64,000 nucleotides of DNA from Torreya grandis (Eukaryota; Streptophyta; Pinopsida; Cupressales; Taxaceae), in assembly GCA_037957365.1 (NCBI GenBank), contig JARHVA010004254.1, positions 20,001 through 84,000 of the forward strand, in the 5' to 3' direction. Below the pieces are notes generated by a model. That model had not been told where the DNA came from. It searched no databases and saw only the letters and a program-made list of their open reading frames with translations. Positions 60,319 through 64,000 of the stretch are shown here, one piece after another (within the stretch, counting starts at the first letter, position 1; each line of letters opens with the position of its first letter). The position numbers were made by a program, and so were the translations under genes.

Positions 60319-61300
60319 ACGTGCGCACACCTATTTGTATGTCTACATATGTATGTGTATATATGTTTATATATTATAAGGACCACCTAGGACACAATAA
60401 GCTTAAGGTAATACTTGTAATTTGGCTGGCATGGTTTATTAATTGAAATAAAAAATATTTGAAAGGCCAATTATGGATATGATTAAGACATTTATGTAGA
60501 CCTTACTATACAGTTTATAATTTTAAAACTATGAAAATGTTTTGAATTTTTTAGCGTCATTTATAAAATTGATTAAAACAAACATGATCTTCCTTCTATA
60601 TGGTTTTAATCACTAAAAAAATTAATAATAAATTATTTTCAAACCTAATACTTATTTTATTTCTAGCATTAAATGTAGTGTAGGTGGAATTAAAGCTATG
60701 GGGATTGAGGTTCAGATCTTACCTTTTTTTTAGTGAGTTCTTGCCAACATATTGAATGGTCTAAGATAAAATTTAGTGTTATTCCAAAACGTCATTAATA
60801 GGATTAATGTAAGTTGCTTGAATACATATGTGATAGTTTCTCAATTTTAATAGTCATTGATGCAAGCTATTGGTAGAAGTGAAGCTCTAGTAGTCAAAAG
60901 ATTGGGATGAAATATTAGAAACAAATATTTTCTAACATGGTTTCCTTGTGATTTTAACTGTGTAATAAAATTAATTGGATGTTCACAAAAAATAATTATA
61001 TATCATACAAAATCAACAAATATGAGAGATCATAGAGCAATAATTGACAATAAAGCAAAATACTGGATAATATAATAGAGCCACTTCGAGGGGGAAACCT
61101 CCATAATAATAAAATAAGAGTAGAATACTTAACATAATCCTCAAAGACTAACCAATACCTCCTATATATATTCTACTTAGCCATGGTTATTCCATAGGCT
61201 AACCTATCTAAGAACATAGAGAAATGTAACAAGCATATAAAAGAAGTATGTAAGCCATAAGTCAGCTACATATATCCCTAGACATGCCAAAATTTAAGGG
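58430..61300. other. AT-rich intergenic stretch
   Basis: No coding frame with family motifs is seen. It holds a 17-base A run at 59312-59328 and a GT microsatellite at 60275-60317. Short open frames here are chance or microsatellite translations. Confidence 0.5.
60275..60317. repeat. (GT)n microsatellite
   Basis: About 21 GT units run into GCACGTGCGCACAC, a partly self-complementary tail. Confidence 0.97.
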
Positions 61301-61349
61301 TGTAGCATGCCCCTCCCCTTCAAAACAATGTTGTCTTCAATGTTAAGTC

Positions 61350-62064
61350 AATTATGGATATTGTTTCACAAAGTATTCATCCTCCCAAGTAGCATCTTCA
61401 TATGACAAAATTTTCCATTTGATCAGATACTATGTAATTATTCTAGACTGTAGTTGTTTAATGCACATTTGAAGGATCACTTTATTTCACAAAAGTTGTG
61501 TTTATTTCAAGTCTAAAGAAAAACAAAGAAGAAGGATAGATATAAGTAATTAGAATGAACCTAGATTGGTTTGCACATCATATCCAAATGTTATGAGCAC
61601 TCCTCTTTGACAGGATAGGACTAACTATAGGTAAGAAAGCACTACCACAAAAATATATGTTAGTAGATATATGAGTGGGATGCCAAACTATGTGCTTGTT
61701 CCAGGAAGTGTCAAACTTCCTTAAGACTGACAATCCACTTTTGAAAGAAAAGAGTAATAAATAACAAAGAGAGAGTAAAAGAGAGATATGTTATCATTGT
61801 TCACAACCTGAGTATAGCAAAGAGTAACAGAGTGCATCTGGTATATTTAGTTTGTATTTTGGAAGTTAGATGGGTAGGTTTTTGAGAGGTTATTGAAAAT
61901 CCACAGTTATCGATGTCGATTAGGGTGTCAAGGTTGGTGAGTAAGTGTGACTGATATCAATTGGGTGACCAATGTCAGAAGGGGAAATAATTTCTTAAGA
62001 ACTTGTAGAAGGCTTTTCTAGGTCGAGGAAATGGTTTTGGTCAGGTCTGGAAGGTTGGGGAGAG

Positions 62065-62157
<93 letters not shown>

Positions 62158-62760
62158 GGATGTGTCTGGTTAGAGGTTTGGTACGTTAGAACAAGGGGAA
62201 ATAAGCAGGGAATCTTTATAACTCCTTCATGGGGGTTTGATCAGGAATGTGTAAAATAATAAATAGTAGATATAAAGTGATTATAAAGTAACTGCTTAAA
62301 GACTTACATAATAAGTGATGTACTTAGCTAAAGAGGTGATTGAATTATAAGTGCCAAATAGATGGCTCCTATAAGGCTTGCCAAACTAATGCTTTGAATA
62401 GAAAAAATAAGCATGTGTTGCTGGTTATGAAAAGTTTGGTTCCTGGTCTGGATTGACTTCTATAAGGTAATAGTAAGCCAAGATGTGGAAAGTTGAATGC
62501 CAAAAGCCTATATGCAAATAAGATGAGTTTATTGATTTCTACTAACTTGAACATTAGTTTGTAGTTTGGCTTAAGTAATCGATGTCGGCTATCCCACCGG
62601 TGTCGACCATGGGTTGACCAACATCAGTGGCATGAGAATAGGTAAAAGGGCTATTTTTAGTCTACTTTTAATTATTTCTTGTGCCAAGTGTTGTATCCAT
62701 TAAGAAATGGTATAAATGTGAGGTTAAGAAGGATGTAGTTGGTTATAAATTTATTTTTGG
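61350..62760. repeat. Dispersed repeat related to 15.3-16.5 kb
   Basis: Segments such as CACTCCTCTTTGACAGGATA and CTTCCTTAAGACTGACAATCC resemble the segment at 15430-15580 in the same order. GACCAATGTCAG and GTCGACCATGGGTTGACCAA recall the GACCATCA words of 15825-16515. No coding capacity is recognised. It may be an LTR or non-autonomous element. Confidence 0.4.
62066..62149. repeat. Compound (GT)n(GA)n microsatellite
   Basis: About 27 GT units are directly followed by about 14 GA units. The Cys-Val and Arg-Glu repeat frame over it is not a gene. Confidence 0.97.
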
Positions 62761-62769
62761 GGTAAGAAC

Positions 62770-64000
62770 AAGTTATGGGTAGTTAGGATAAGGGGACTAA
62801 GTCTTGAGGTAATTCAGAGGGTAAGAATTAGTCTTAGGACAAGGTGGCCAAGTAAGGTGGCATAAGTGGTTTTTAATTAACTTAATTATATATTTTAAAT
62901 TAATTAAATGTATGAGGGGTAAAAGCATGGGTTAGGATGGCTAATTATTATTATTGAAAAGGGGCTCAAGGGGGGTTGTGAAATAGGGAGTTACGCACGT
63001 GTGTGACATAATTTTGGTGTCTATATTTGCCCTTTTTTGTCTTGTAATTTGCACTAACAAGTTGTAAGACAAAAATAGGAGTTAGCTACTCCATGTATTG
63101 GATAAGGTATCCCCCCTCAAAATGGGAACCAAAGGAGGAGAAACTAGACTTAGGTACCAATTTGATAAGAAGTGAATTGGGTGAGTGGATGAGAATATGG
63201 TATCATTTCTTGTGTGTATACTAATACAAGCTATAGTTGAAAAAATCAAGAACATGTAAGGTGGAAGAGGACTCGGATAGAAATAATCAAATCATACCTT
63301 GTAAGTGATAGTTGATAAGGTCAAAATAATCAAAGTTGTAGCTCTAATGGTCCATGTGTGCCAGGTATCCAAGGTAGGTAGTGCCCCTAGGAAACATAAA
63401 ATGTTGCAAGTGATAAGACTAGCTTGGTCACCATTCAAAACACCTAATATACATGTGTGTGTACAATAGCCAACTATAATAGGATAGCATAAGTGGTAAA
63501 GACAATCAATGCAAGGTTGGTTTAAAAGGGTCAATTATCAAGGAGATATTCATGATCTCCAGTCAAAGTCATCATGGATGAAGATTTAAGTGATCTTCAA
63601 GGGTGGTTGTTGTGGTTGGATATATATTGATCATTATAGGTGCATGATAAAGGGATTGATCCCTAAAGATATTATGTGGAGACCCTACTTGACATACCCT
63701 ACATTCAGAGGATAGGTAGAGTAGCTTGTTGGTTTACAGAGCACATTATGGGTCAGAGAGAGATGAGTCAATGAGCTAGAGATGATACCCATGGCAAGAG
63801 TTAGGATATAGTTTGGCTTGCTACAAGATGTACCTCCTACCTTTTATTGATATAGGAGGGATGATATAGAGGTACCCCTATCCTTTCCCCAAGAGATAAA
63901 TGGGCCAAATTTTGAGGAGCTGTCAACAAGGCTAGGTGTAGTAGATCTTGGATGCACAATAGCGTATCTTGCATGGTGGATAGGTTTGTATCTTTTAGTT
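62770..64000. other. Unassigned sequence at the right end
   Basis: No protein family is recognised. A plus-strand frame near 63690-63930 (EHIMGQREMSQ, WLATRCTSYLLLI) reads coding-like in pieces, and could be a retroelement relic. The minus frame at 63292-63534 has no known motif. Confidence 0.3.

Noticed and set aside
60085..60330. 81-codon minus frame with Thr-His repeats
   Set aside because: It runs through the GT microsatellite and has no family motif.
62065..62259. Frame with Cys-Val and Arg-Glu repeats
   Set aside because: It is a translation of the GT/GA microsatellite.

Overview
This looks like nuclear DNA of a land plant with a large, repeat-dominated genome. The F-box protein type, several long and decayed LTR retrotransposons, strong loss of CG dinucleotides outside one gene, and a pararetroviral relic all fit a gymnosperm such as a conifer. 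That placement is inference; no sequence here names a species. Only one gene appears intact: an intronless F-box protein gene on the minus strand at about 56.4-57.6 kb. Nearly everything else with coding character is broken mobile-element or viral sequence.

Layout: (1) 1-8.8 kb is a minus-strand Ty3/gypsy element of the Tat type, cut by the left edge of the window. It has gag, a long proline-rich linker, protease, reverse transcriptase, two RNase H domains and integrase. (2) 9504-15287 is a complete non-autonomous LTR element. Its 1.8-1.9 kb LTRs carry an 18-base minisatellite, it has a primer-binding site and a polypurine tract, and it is flanked by a perfect 5-base target duplication. (3) 18318-23336 is a minus-strand Ty1/copia element with both LTRs. 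(4) About 23.9-25.3 kb and 31.3-32.6 kb hold coding relics that I read as one endogenous plant pararetrovirus (Caulimoviridae-like). The polymerase half is well supported and the capsid half is tentative. The two halves are separated by (5) a plus-strand Ty1/copia element at 25287-31269. (6) 34691-39366 is a third copia element, minus strand, with one truncated LTR. (7) 39747-51151 is an 11.4 kb plus-strand Ty3/gypsy element with a second capsid-like segment upstream of its reverse transcriptase and a decayed coiled-coil-like frame between integrase and the 3' LTR. (8) About 52.7-53.3 kb is a minus-strand DUF4283/CCHC fragment of the kind found in plant LINE ORF1 and related proteins. (9) 56.2-58.05 kb is the F-box locus, with local duplications on both sides. 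(10) 58-64 kb is AT-rich noncoding DNA with microsatellites and a dispersed repeat that has a relative near 15.3-16.5 kb.

The elements do not form a pathway. They are a stack of insertions of different ages. The F-box protein would act as a substrate adaptor of an SCF ubiquitin ligase. The most unusual content is the split pararetrovirus, the minisatellite-bearing non-autonomous LTR element, and the non-canonical coding modules inside the two gypsy elements.
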